Below are positions 1 through 7,606 of a stretch of 7,606 nucleotides of DNA, piece after piece. The stretch comes from Rhodanobacter sp. UBA5168. GTDB lineage: Bacteria > Pseudomonadota > Gammaproteobacteria > Xanthomonadales > Rhodanobacteraceae. The notes beneath the pieces are model-generated. The model saw only the letters and a list, made by a program, of their open reading frames with translations. It searched no databases and was not told where the DNA came from. The DNA is taken from NCBI GenBank assembly GCA_002413455.1, contig DHXA01000166.1, positions 1-7,606 of the forward strand, read 5' to 3'. Position 1 is the first letter of the stretch; each line of letters opens with the position of its first letter. Position numbers and translations under genes: made by a program.

Positions 1-938
1 GTCCAGTCCATCTCGGACACGTGCACCAGGCCTTCCACGCCCGGCTCGATCTCGACGAAGCAGCCGTAGTCGGTGACGTTGGAAACCTTGCCGAACAGAC
101 GGCTGCCGACCGGGTAGCGGCGGGCGATGGCGACCCACGGGTCGTCGCCCAGCTGCTTCAGGCCCAGCGAAACGCGGTTGCGCTCCTTGTCGTACTTCAG
201 CACGCGCACGTCCAGCTCGTCGCCGACGTTGACCACTTCGGACGGATGGCGAACGCGCTTCCACGCCATGTCGGTGATGTGCAGCAGGCCGTCGATACCG
301 CCCAGATCCACGAACGCGCCGTAGTCGGTGAGGTTCTTGACCGTACCCTTGACCACCGCACCCTCGGTCAGGCGCTCAAGCAGCTTCTCGCGCTCCTCGG
401 AGAACTCGGTCTCGACAACGGCGCGGCGGCTGACCACCACGTTGTTGCGCTTGCGGTCGAGCTTGATGATCTTGAACTCGAGTTCCTTGCCCTCGAGGTA
501 AACCGGGTCGCGCACCGGGCGCACGTCGACCAGCGAACCGGGCAGGAATGCGCGGACGTCCTTGATGTCGACCGTGAAACCGCCCTTGACCTTGCCGGAA
601 ATCATGCCGACGATGGTCTCTTCCTTGTCGAACGCCTGCTCCAGGTCGTCCCATACCATCGAGCGCTTGGCTTTCTCGCGCGACAGCTTGGTCTCGCCGA
701 AACCGTCTTCCAAAGCTTCGAGGGCTACCTTCACCTCGTCGCCTACCTGTACCTCCAGCACGCCGTCCTCGCTCTTGAACTGCTCGATCGGGACGATGCC
801 TTCGCTCTTCAGGCCAGCATTGATCACGACGACGTCATTGCGGATTTCCACAACGATGCCGGTGACGATGGCGCCGGGCTTCAGCTTGGAGATAGCCTGT
901 TGGCTCTGTTCAAACAGTTCGGCAAAACTTTCAGTCAT
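1..938 (-). CDS. rpsA: 30S ribosomal protein S1, N-terminal 312 residues (cut by window edge)
   Basis: S1 binds mRNA on the small ribosomal subunit and helps initiate translation of structured or weak-SD messages. The visible protein starts [12 protein letters not shown] and runs off the window after residue 312 (EMDW), somewhat over half of the usual length of about 557. Four S1 (OB-fold) repeats are visible, at roughly residues 20-87, 105-172, 190-260 and 277-312 (incomplete). Repeats 3 and 4 show the typical VTDYGx[10 protein letters not shown] and GLxHxxxM signatures; the first two are the divergent, ribosome-binding kind. The ATG at 936-938 matches the family N terminus. Only a weak GGA lies upstream (about 948-950) and there is no good Shine-Dalgarno; this is also known for E. 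coli rpsA, where S1 represses its own translation. It lies downstream of cmk, the usual gammaproteobacterial order. Identification is secure. Confidence 0.97.
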   Translation of the reverse strand, partial: MTESFAELFEQSQQAISKLKPGAIVTGIVVEIRNDVVVINAGLKSEGIVPIEQFKSEDGVLEVQVGDEVKVALEALEDGFGETKLSREKAKRSMVWDDLEQAFDKEETIVGMISGKVKGGFTVDIKDVRAFLPGSLVDVRPVRDPVYLEGKELEFKIIKLDRKRNNVVVSRRAVVETEFSEEREKLLERLTEGAVVKGTVKNLTDYGAFVDLGGIDGLLHITDMAWKRVRHPSEVVNVGDELDVRVLKYDKERNRVSLGLKQLGDDPWVAIARRYPVGSRLFGKVSNVTDYGCFVEIEPGVEGLVHVSEMDW

Positions 939-980
939 GTTGATTCCATAGTGGGAAAAGACCGTGGTTCGTTGCGCTCG

Positions 981-1009
981 AATATGTTGCGCGCGAACTT
1001 TCCGGTCCA
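981..1009 (-). promoter_or_regulatory. candidate sigma-70 promoter for rpsA
   Basis: Reading leftward, TGGACC (1004-1009, 4 of 6 matches to the -35 consensus) is separated by exactly 17 bases from CATATT (981-986, 4 of 6 matches to the -10). A start near 974 would give a leader of about 36 nt before the rpsA ATG. Separate rpsA promoters between cmk and rpsA are known in E. coli. The match is moderate, so this is a prediction only. Confidence 0.35.
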
Positions 1010-1066
1010 CCGGTTGAGGGTGTGTTCGGGTGGTTCACCAAGAACCGACCGTCGTCACCGTTGGCC

Positions 1067-1089
1067 AAAATCTCCTGCCGCAGCAGGAG
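1067..1089 (-). terminator. hairpin with short T-run after cmk (weak terminator or attenuator)
   Basis: On the minus strand CTCCTGC and GCAGGAG (plus positions 1083-1089 and 1072-1078) form a perfect 7-bp stem with a TGCG loop, followed by ATTTT (1071-1067). It begins about 25 bases after the cmk stop and lies upstream of the candidate rpsA promoter. The T-run is short, so partial termination of cmk readthrough, or an RNA-processing site, is more likely than a complete stop. Confidence 0.4.
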
Positions 1090-1113
1090 CGCAGAAACCG
1101 CCGCGCGGCCGGT

Positions 1114-1797
1114 TCAGGGCTGCACGACGGCAAGTACTTTCGCGACCACCTCGTCGATCCCCATGCCGGTGGTATCCACCAGCAAGGCATCTTCGGCAGG
1201 CTTGAGTGGCGCGACTGCGCGCGATGCATCGCGACTGTCACGCGCCTCAATTTCACGCTGAAGGCCGCCAAGTGTAACGCTGAGTCCCTTTTCCTTCAAC
1301 TGCTTATAGCGTCTTTTCGCGCGCTCGGCGGCGCTCGCCGTGAGGAAAACCTTGTATGCGGCATCGGGAAAGATCACCGTGCCCATGTCGCGCCCGTCAG
1401 CCACCAGCCCGGGCGCCTTGCGGAAGCCCAGCTGCAGCGCCACCAAGGCCTCGCGCACCGAGGGCATCGAGGCGATCGCCGAAGCCGCGGCGCCGGCGGT
1501 TTCGGTCCGCAGTTCGTCGGTGGCGTCGTGCCCGTTGACGATCACCCTCGTTTCACCGTCATCCGTCGTGGGCCGGAACTGGATCTTCGTGCCATGCGCA
1601 CAGCGGGTCATCGCTTCCTCATCTGACAGGTCCAGCCCGGCCATGCCGGCGGCATAGCCCACGGCACGGTACAAGGCACCCGAGTCCAGCAACCGCCAGC
1701 CCAGCCGCTCGGCCACCAGCGCGCTGATGGTGCCCTTGCCCGATCCTGACGGCCCGTCGATGGTAAGTACGGGTACGACGGATGGGGCATGGCTCAT
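1114..1797 (-). CDS. cmk: cytidylate kinase
   Basis: A cytoplasmic nucleoside monophosphate kinase that converts (d)CMP and ATP to (d)CDP and ADP in pyrimidine salvage and dNTP supply. The 227-residue length is normal for the family. The Walker A loop GPSGSGKGT is at residues 15-23, followed by the CMP-side motif LLDSGALYR at 37-44. The segment [14 protein letters not shown] at 133-146 and the LID-region arginine/aspartate motif RDSRD at 186-190 are all characteristic of bacterial Cmk. The start at 1797 is preceded by AGGA (1804-1807) at a spacing of 6 bases, which supports this ATG over later ones. It is the first gene of the leftward cmk-rpsA pair and is divergent from the acyl-CoA-binding protein gene. 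Its own promoter should lie in 1798-1906 but I could not pick a convincing one. Confidence 0.96.
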   Translation of the reverse strand: MSHAPSVVPVLTIDGPSGSGKGTISALVAERLGWRLLDSGALYRAVGYAAGMAGLDLSDEEAMTRCAHGTKIQFRPTTDDGETRVIVNGHDATDELRTETAGAAASAIASMPSVREALVALQLGFRKAPGLVADGRDMGTVIFPDAAYKVFLTASAAERAKRRYKQLKEKGLSVTLGGLQREIEARDSRDASRAVAPLKPAEDALLVDTTGMGIDEVVAKVLAVVQP

Positions 1798-1838
1798 GGC
1801 AATTCCTGGCTGAACGGAGAAAGCGGAAGTTTAACGCG

Positions 1839-1867
1839 TTGACCCTACCCGGGACGCGTGCTATCTA
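1839..1867 (+). promoter_or_regulatory. candidate promoter for the acyl-CoA-binding protein gene
   Basis: TTGACC (1839-1844, 5 of 6 to consensus), a 17-base spacer and TATCTA (1862-1867), with an extended -10 TG at 1859-1860. The predicted start is near 1874, about 33 nt before the ATG. Two copies of the palindrome ACGCGT (1834-1839 and 1854-1859) sit 20 bases apart, touching the -35 and filling the spacer. An operator there is possible but unproven. Confidence 0.45.
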
Positions 1868-1876
1868 GCCGGTCTC

Positions 1877-1888
1877 CTTGTACACAAG
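1877..1888. promoter_or_regulatory. short dyad CTTGT-N2-ACAAG, possible operator
   Basis: A 12-base inverted repeat (CTTGT, AC, ACAAG) lies just after the predicted transcription start of the acyl-CoA-binding protein gene and before its ATG. A repressor bound here would block early elongation. It is short enough to occur by chance, and I do not recognise a regulator family for it. Confidence 0.2.
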
Positions 1889-1906
1889 CCATGTCCGATC
1901 CGCCTT

Positions 1907-2164
1907 ATGACCGATCTTCGCCGCGAATTTGAACAAGCTGCCAAGGACATCCAGCAGTTGGGTAAGCGCCCCGACAACGACACCCTGCTGAAGCTGTACG
2001 CTCTCTACAAGCAGGGTTCGGAGGGCGATCTGCGTCGCACCCAACCGGGCTTTTTTGATTTTGTGGGCACTGCCAAACACGAGGCTTGGGCGCAATTGAA
2101 CAGCGTGCCCGAAGAGGAAGCCATGCGCCGCTACATCGCACTGGTGCACCAGCTGCTGGCGTGA
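1907..2164 (+). CDS. acyl-CoA-binding protein (ACBP family)
   Basis: A small soluble four-helix protein that binds long-chain acyl-CoA esters and is thought to buffer and deliver them to enzymes. The 85-residue length equals a complete single ACBP domain. The five ligand-contact residues known from bovine ACBP (Tyr28, Tyr31, Lys32, Lys54, Tyr73) all appear here with a constant +3 offset: Y31, Y34, K35, K57 and Y76. The signature LYALYKQ at 30-36, GD at 40-41 and PG at 47-48 also fit. The first of two family tryptophans is a histidine (H58); the second is kept (W61). No Shine-Dalgarno precedes the ATG, and a 13-codon out-of-frame ORF starting at 1891 overlaps the start. fadH follows 83 bases later on the same strand, which suggests a shared role in acyl-CoA metabolism. 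Confidence 0.93.
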   Translation: MTDLRREFEQAAKDIQQLGKRPDNDTLLKLYALYKQGSEGDLRRTQPGFFDFVGTAKHEAWAQLNSVPEEEAMRRYIALVHQLLA

Positions 2165-2232
2165 AACGTCTTCGACTCACGAAACGCTTGCTTTCAAACG
2201 CCCAACACCGGCACATTCATACGATCGTTTGA

Positions 2233-4266
<2,034 letters not shown>

Positions 4267-4287
4267 TTCTGGTCTGCCGGATACGAT

Positions 4288-4316
4288 GACGCCGCGGCCT
4301 GAACGGCTGCGGCGTC
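4288..4316 (+). terminator. strong stem-loop after fadH
   Basis: GACGCCGCGGCC and GGCTGCGGCGTC form a 12-bp stem with one G-T wobble and a 5-base TGAAC loop, starting 22 bases after the fadH stop. No T-run follows on the plus strand. It is therefore better read as an mRNA 3'-end stabiliser or factor-assisted termination site than as a textbook intrinsic terminator. It sits back to back with the leftward terminator of the candidate small RNA. Confidence 0.45.
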
Positions 4317-4320
4317 GATC

Positions 4321-4447
4321 GAAAAGAAAGCGCCCCGCAGGGAAGACGCATCGATGTGGGTTCAGGGGGGAGTTGAACCAGACATCGTATTTAGCGTCGC
4401 TGCGGGGCGAGGCCGCCGCCACTAGGGGGAGGGGAAGTGGCGGGACG
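4321..4447 (-). ncRNA. candidate small RNA with two C-rich hairpin loops and an intrinsic terminator
   Basis: Read leftward, hairpin 1 (4443 to 4416) pairs CCGCCAC with GTGGCGG around a 14-base loop UUCCCCUCCCCCUA. Six bases later hairpin 2 (4409 to 4331) has four stacked helices: 10 bp (4400-4409 with 4331-4340), 5 bp (4394-4398 with 4345-4349), 6 bp (4382-4387 with 4352-4357) and 6 bp (4374-4379 with 4359-4364). These are separated by small internal loops and capped by ACUCCCCCC. The GC-rich basal stem runs into CTTTCTTTTC (4330-4321), a good intrinsic terminator tail on this strand only. The loops are complementary to G-rich Shine-Dalgarno sequences, a design known from C-rich-loop riboregulators such as Xanthomonas sX13; no homology is claimed. 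The ends are estimates. The alternative is a palindromic intergenic repeat that is not a discrete RNA. Confidence 0.5.
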
Positions 4448-4449
4448 GG
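4425..4449 (+). other. G-quadruplex motif upstream of the LysR-type gene
   Basis: Four G tracts (5, 4, 3 and 3 G) are separated by loops of 1, 7 and 2 bases, which meets the standard G3+N1-7 rule. It lies on the coding strand of the LysR-type gene, just upstream of that gene's candidate -35 box, and is the complement of the C-rich loop of candidate-RNA hairpin 1. Whether it folds in the cell is unknown. Confidence 0.5.
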
Positions 4450-4453
4450 AGAG

Positions 4454-4482
4454 AGTTTATGATCGACGCAATAAAGTATCTA
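4454..4482 (-). promoter_or_regulatory. weak candidate promoter for the divergent small RNA
   Basis: On the minus strand TAGATA (4477-4482, 4 of 6 to the -35 consensus), a 17-base spacer and TAAACT (4454-4459, 4 of 6 to the -10) point leftward. The predicted start near 4447 falls just before hairpin 1 and would give an RNA of about 125 nt. The region is AT-rich in both directions, so chance matches are likely. Confidence 0.25.
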
Positions 4483-4484
4483 AT
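4456..4484 (+). promoter_or_regulatory. candidate promoter for the LysR-type gene
   Basis: TTTATG (4456-4461, 3 of 6), a 17-base spacer and TCTAAT (4479-4484, 5 of 6 to the -10 consensus). The start near 4491 would leave a leader of about 29 nt, and no Shine-Dalgarno is visible before the ATG at 4520. The -10 overlaps the LysR-box candidate at 4479-4495, as expected for an autorepressed regulator. Confidence 0.35.
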
Positions 4485-4495
4485 ATATATTTAGA
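4479..4495. promoter_or_regulatory. candidate LysR-type operator (T-N11-A dyad)
   Basis: TCTAA and TTAGA form an inverted repeat spaced by 7 bases. Within it, T4481 and A4493 satisfy the T-N11-A rule of LysR-type binding sites. It lies 25 bases upstream of the LysR-type start codon, between the two opposing candidate promoters. Binding here could repress the regulator and control the divergent transcript. The AT-rich composition raises the chance of a coincidental dyad. Confidence 0.4.
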
Positions 4496-4519
4496 GCCTG
4501 ATTAATTCGATATTGCTAT

Positions 4520-5431
4520 ATGTTCGATTTCCGCCAGCTGCGGTATTTCGTGGCCGTTGCCGAAGAGCTGAGCTTTACCCGGGCGGCTCTGCGCCTGCAT
4601 CTTTCGCAGCCTCCCCTGTCGCAACAGATCCAGTCGCTGGAGCAGGACCTAGGCGTGCGCCTGCTGGAACGCACCAAGCGCCATGTGGCACTGACCGAAC
4701 CGGGCCGGGTGTTCCTGGAGCAGGCCCGACAGATCCTCACCAAGGCTGACGAGGCGCGCAGCCAGGTAACCGCCGCGGCCGCCGGTTACAGCGGCCAGCT
4801 GCGTCTGGCGTATACGGTCTCCGTGTCGTTCCACCCCGCGCTCCCGCAAGCTTTGCTGCGTTACGGCCAGATCGCGCCCAATGTCCGCCTCAAGCTCAGC
4901 GAGATGTATACCGAGCCCCAGTTCGCCGCACTGCTGGCTGGCGAGATCGACGTCGGCTTTGTTCGCGACGAACCGCTTCATGCACAGGACGCCCGCGGCT
5001 TGCGGCTGAGCGTAATCGATCGCGAACCGCTGCTGCTTGCCCTGCCCGCTGGCCATCCGCTCGCGAGCCGCAGCAGCCTGCGTCTAGCTGAAGTAGCCGA
5101 GGACGCCTTTGTTTCGCAACCGCGTGAACTGGCAGCCACCCTTTACGATCGGTTGGTGAAACTGGCGACACGGGCCGGCTTCCAGCCAACCATCGCCCAA
5201 CATGCACAGCAGATCAACGGCTTGCTGGCACTCGTGGCCGCCGGTCTGGGGCTGGCTCTGGTACCGGCCAGCATGCGGACGGTACGGCTGGCCGGAGTCT
5301 GTTATGTACCGATCGAAGACTCCGATGCCTACCTGTTGCTGGCGGTGGCCTGCCGCGCCGATGATCACGCCCCCGCCTTGCAACAGTTTCTCTCCACGGT
5401 GGCCGAAACGGCAGTCGCATCAGGCTTGTGA
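4520..5431 (+). CDS. LysR-type transcriptional regulator
   Basis: A 303-residue LysR-family DNA-binding regulator of normal length. Residues 4-62 form the winged helix-turn-helix with the hallmark LRYFVAVAEELSFTRAA and LSQPPLSQQI. A linker helix follows to about residue 88, then a two-lobe effector-binding domain from about 92 to 295 (GQLRLAYTVS, DVGFVR, GLGLALVPAS). The SQPPLS recognition helix is typical of the BenM/CatM/HcaR-like branch, which mostly senses aromatic or small organic acids, but the ligand cannot be read from sequence. LysR proteins usually regulate a divergent neighbour. Here no divergent protein gene exists, only the candidate small RNA; fadH upstream is in the same direction. 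The start is fixed by the family N terminus, though no Shine-Dalgarno is seen. No terminator separates it from rpmJ, 61 bases downstream. Confidence 0.94.
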   Translation: MFDFRQLRYFVAVAEELSFTRAALRLHLSQPPLSQQIQSLEQDLGVRLLERTKRHVALTEPGRVFLEQARQILTKADEARSQVTAAAAGYSGQLRLAYTVSVSFHPALPQALLRYGQIAPNVRLKLSEMYTEPQFAALLAGEIDVGFVRDEPLHAQDARGLRLSVIDREPLLLALPAGHPLASRSSLRLAEVAEDAFVSQPRELAATLYDRLVKLATRAGFQPTIAQHAQQINGLLALVAAGLGLALVPASMRTVRLAGVCYVPIEDSDAYLLLAVACRADDHAPALQQFLSTVAETAVASGL

Positions 5432-5492
5432 TAACCCATTGGAGTCGTTACACTTGCGCGCTTACATATTCGTTTAGTGTCAGGAGCTGGCC

Positions 5493-5618
5493 GTGAAGGT
5501 GCTTAACTCTTTGAAGTCCGCCAAAGCGCGGCACCGCGACTGCAAGATCGTGCGTCGTCGCGGCAAGGTATTCGTGATCTGCAAGAGCAATCCCCGTTTC
5601 AAGGCTCGTCAGCGCTGA
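5493..5618 (+). CDS. rpmJ: 50S ribosomal protein L36, zinc-ligand-poor type (41 residues)
   Basis: The smallest protein of the large ribosomal subunit. The ORF begins with GTG at 5493, preceded by AGGAG (5482-5486) at a spacing of 6 bases, and encodes 41 residues starting [18 protein letters not shown] and ending NPRFKARQR. Against the zinc-ribbon form (Cys11, Cys14, Cys27, His33), only two ligands remain, C17 and C30; the others are H14 and F36. It is therefore the C-minus or type B form, which does not need zinc. From memory, xanthomonads carry this form alone, outside the ribosomal protein operons, as here. No convincing Zur box is seen in the 61 bases upstream; a poor promoter match (TTGGAG at 5439, TACATA at 5463) is present. 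A 6-bp hairpin (5617-5631) overlaps the stop codon. Confidence 0.95.
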   Translation: MKVLNSLKSAKARHRDCKIVRRRGKVFVICKSNPRFKARQR

Positions 5619-5648
5619 GTCCAGCGGACTCGTCGCAACGAAGTCGTG

Positions 5649-5675
5649 AAAAAGGCCGCGCAAGCGGCCTTTTTT
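5649..5675. terminator. bidirectional intrinsic terminator between rpmJ and greA
   Basis: GGCCGC (5654-5659), a GCAA tetraloop and GCGGCC (5664-5669) form a perfect stem. It is flanked by A5 on the left and T6 on the right, so each strand reads a GC stem followed by a T-run. It ends rightward rpmJ (stop at 5618) and leftward carB-greA (stop at 5697). Confidence 0.92.
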
Positions 5676-5696
5676 GTGCGCGCCAGTTTTCCGGTA

Positions 5697-6173
5697 TCAC
5701 TCGTAACGAACGCCGATGATCTCGTAATGCTTGACGCCATTTGGCGCGGTGAATTCAAAACTGTCGCCGGCGCTTTTGCCGATCAGTGCGCGGGCAATCG
5801 GCGAGGACACCGCGATCATATGGCGCTTGATGTCTGCCTCCAGGTCGCCAACGATCTGATAGGTCACTGCCGTTCCGGTGTCCTCGTCCTCCAGATCGAC
5901 AATGGCGCCGAATACCACGCGATTGCCAGGATTGAGCTGCGTGACGTCAATCACTTCGGCATTCGACAACAGGGACTCCAGTTGGCCGATACGGCCTTCG
6001 GCGAAGCTCTGCTGCTCACGTGCGGCGTGATACTCGGCATTTTCCTTCAGATCGCCGTGCGCGCGCGCCTCGGCAATCGCCGCGATGATGCGCGGCCGAT
6101 CGACGAATTTCAGCTTCTCAAGCTCGGCGCGCAAGCGCTCGGAACCCGCTTTGGTGATCGGCGGACGGCTCAT
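5697..6173 (-). CDS. greA: transcription elongation factor GreA
   Basis: GreA enters the RNA polymerase secondary channel and stimulates cleavage of backtracked transcripts so that elongation can resume. At 158 residues it is the family length. The N-terminal coiled-coil hairpin (about 1-75) has the tip [10 protein letters not shown] at 40-49, with the two catalytic acidic residues D41 and E44 at their E. coli positions. A C-terminal globular domain (about 80-158) follows. The start codon overlaps the carB stop in an ATGA (6170-6173), and AGGAG (6182-6186) precedes it by 8 bases. It is therefore translated from the carB message, probably coupled to it. It ends 22 bases before the shared terminator. 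Confidence 0.97.
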   Translation of the reverse strand: MSRPPITKAGSERLRAELEKLKFVDRPRIIAAIAEARAHGDLKENAEYHAAREQQSFAEGRIGQLESLLSNAEVIDVTQLNPGNRVVFGAIVDLEDEDTGTAVTYQIVGDLEADIKRHMIAVSSPIARALIGKSAGDSFEFTAPNGVKHYEIIGVRYE

Positions 6174-7606
6174 GCGCTTAGCTCCTGATGCAGTTCCTGC
6201 AGACTGTGCACCTCGCCATCGCCGCGGAAATCCAGCGAATGCACGAGCGCGCGGGCGCCTGCCACGGTGGTGGAATACGTGACGCGATGCTGCAGTGCCT
6301 CGCGCCGGATCGAGAACGAATCGGCAATCGCCTGCTTGCCCTCGGTGGTGTTGACGATATAGACGATCTCGCCGTTCTTGATCAAATCGACGATATGCGG
6401 GCGTCCTTCAAGCACCTTGTTGATGCGTTCGCAGACCACGCCATGCTCGGCCAGGTAGCTGGCGGTACCGGAAGTTGCCACCAGGTTGAAGCCGCGGGCG
6501 ATGACCTCCTTGGCTACGGGCAACAGGCGATCCTTGTCGGCATCGCGCACCGAGAGGAATACCTTGCCGACCGTTGGTGGCCTGATTCCGGCGGCCTCGT
6601 GACCGCGGGCGAACGCGGCACCAAAGCTGCGGCCCACTCCCATCACCTCACCGGTCGAGCGCATCTCCGGGCCGAGGATCGGATCGACGTTCTGGAACTT
6701 CAGGAATGGAAAGATCGCCTCCTTCACCGAGTAGTACGCCGGTATCACCTCGCGCGTCGCACCCAGACTTGCCAGCGAGCGCCCCGCCATCACCCGCGCC
6801 GCGATCTTGGCCAGTGGCACACCCGTCGCCTTGGAAACGAACGGAACTGTGCGCGAGGCGCGCGGGTTAACTTCCAGAATGAATACGGTGTCACCCTGGA
6901 TCGCAAACTGGGTGTTCATCAGACCGATGACCTTCAGTTCCTTCGCCATCGCGGTGACCTGGCGGCGCATCTCGTCCTGAATTTCTACAGTCAACGAATA
7001 CGGCGGCAGCGAACAGGACGAATCGCCCGAGTGCACGCCGGCCTCCTCGATGTGTTCCATGATGCCGCCGATCAGCACGTGGCCTTCCGCATCGGCGATC
7101 ACATCCACGTCAACCTCGACCGCGTGATCGAGGAAACGGTCGAGCAGCACCGGCGAATCGTTCGACACCTTCACCGCGTCGCGGATGTAGCGCGACAGGT
7201 CGGCATCGTCGTGGACCACCTCCATCGCACGGCCGCCGAGCACGTAGCTCGGTCGCACCACCAGCGGGTAACCGATCTCACGGGCCAGCGCCAGAGCTTC
7301 ATCGGCGTTGCGCGCGGTGCGATTCGGCGGCTGCTTCAGTCCGATCTTCTCGATCATCTGCTGGAAACGCTCACGGTCCTCAGCCAGATCGATGCTGTCC
7401 GGACTGGTACCGATGATCGGCACGCCAGCCGCTTCCAGCGCGCGCGCCAGCTTCAGCGGAGTCTGGCCGCCATACTGCACGATCACGCCCTTGGGTTTTT
7501 CCAGGTGCACGATCTCGAGCACGTCCTCCAGCGTCAATGGCTCGAAGTACAGGCGATCGGACGTGTCGTAGTCGGTCGAGACAGTTTCCGGATTGCAGTT
7601 GACCAT
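6170..7606 (-). CDS. carB: carbamoyl-phosphate synthase large subunit, C-terminal 478 residues (cut by window edge)
   Basis: CarB makes carbamoyl phosphate from bicarbonate, ATP and glutamine-derived ammonia for pyrimidine and arginine synthesis, together with the glutaminase CarA. The visible part begins inside the protein at a conserved [11 protein letters not shown], about residue 600 of a family of roughly 1,075, so the window holds somewhat less than half. In window numbering, the second ATP-grasp unit shows [11 protein letters not shown] at 118-128, HSGDS at 192-196 and EVNPRASRT at 245-253. The C-terminal MGS-like allosteric domain spans about 345-478 (ATSGTASYL at 377-385, RPHIVDLI at 402-409). 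The methionine at the window edge is not the true start. It is followed by greA with a 4-base overlap. Confidence 0.97.
   Translation of the reverse strand: MVNCNPETVSTDYDTSDRLYFEPLTLEDVLEIVHLEKPKGVIVQYGGQTPLKLARALEAAGVPIIGTSPDSIDLAEDRERFQQMIEKIGLKQPPNRTARNADEALALAREIGYPLVVRPSYVLGGRAMEVVHDDADLSRYIRDAVKVSNDSPVLLDRFLDHAVEVDVDVIADAEGHVLIGGIMEHIEEAGVHSGDSSCSLPPYSLTVEIQDEMRRQVTAMAKELKVIGLMNTQFAIQGDTVFILEVNPRASRTVPFVSKATGVPLAKIAARVMAGRSLASLGATREVIPAYYSVKEAIFPFLKFQNVDPILGPEMRSTGEVMGVGRSFGAAFARGHEAAGIRPPTVGKVFLSVRDADKDRLLPVAKEVIARGFNLVATSGTASYLAEHGVVCERINKVLEGRPHIVDLIKNGEIVYIVNTTEGKQAIADSFSIRREALQHRVTYSTTVAGARALVHSLDFRGDGEVHSLQELHQELSA

Noticed and set aside
21..1205. 394-codon open frame on the plus strand opposite rpsA and the end of cmk
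   Set aside because: It is antisense to the clear S1 gene and shows no recognisable domain. Long antisense frames are expected in GC-rich genes with strong codon bias.
1798..1906. Leftward promoter for cmk
   Set aside because: TAAACT-like -10 candidates exist, but no acceptable -35 lies at 16-18 bases, so none is annotated.
4359..4379. GGTTCA...TGAACC arm resembling a tRNA T-arm
   Set aside because: No acceptor, D or anticodon arms of correct size surround it. It is the apical stem of the long hairpin.
5432..5492. Possible Zur box upstream of the zinc-independent L36
   Set aside because: No adequate inverted repeat with the AT-rich Zur pattern could be found in these 61 bases.
5646..6188. 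180-codon plus-strand frame opposite greA
   Set aside because: It is antisense to greA and begins inside the shared terminator, so it is unlikely to be transcribed or translated.

Overview
The window is dense, GC-rich chromosomal DNA from a gammaproteobacterium, most likely of the Xanthomonadales (Rhodanobacter/Dyella/Xanthomonas relatives). This is inferred from protein similarity by eye: a stand-alone 41-residue zinc-ligand-poor L36 of the xanthomonad type, FadH and CarB proteins that read almost line by line like the E. coli ones, and the cmk-rpsA and carB-greA arrangements. All seven full or partial genes with known families are chromosomal housekeeping or fatty-acid genes. No insertion sequence, CRISPR array, tRNA or rRNA gene was found.

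Layout. The left end (1-1797) is a leftward cmk-rpsA unit: cytidylate kinase followed by ribosomal protein S1, which is cut by the window edge. The 175-base gap between them holds a small hairpin and a candidate S1 promoter. Divergent from cmk is a rightward fatty-acid block: an acyl-CoA-binding protein (1907-2164) and 2,4-dienoyl-CoA reductase FadH (2248-4266). One can bind acyl-CoA esters; the other removes double bonds that block beta-oxidation. A rightward LysR-type regulator (4520-5431) and the small L36 gene (5493-5618) follow. The right end is a leftward carB-greA unit (carB cut by the edge). Its last gene faces rpmJ across a bidirectional terminator at 5649-5675.

The most interesting stretch is the 253-base gap between fadH and the LysR gene. 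Read leftward, it holds two adjacent hairpins, both with C-rich loops. The second is 79 nt long with 27 base pairs and is followed directly by a T-rich tract. Together they look like an intergenic small RNA of about 125 nt, divergent from the LysR gene and sharing its AT-rich promoter region. The loops (UUCCCCUCCCCCUA and ACUCCCCCC) are complementary to G-rich ribosome binding sites. The opposite strand of the same region carries a canonical G-quadruplex motif. The structures are seen directly in the sequence. Transcription, regulation by the LysR protein and mRNA targeting are inference.
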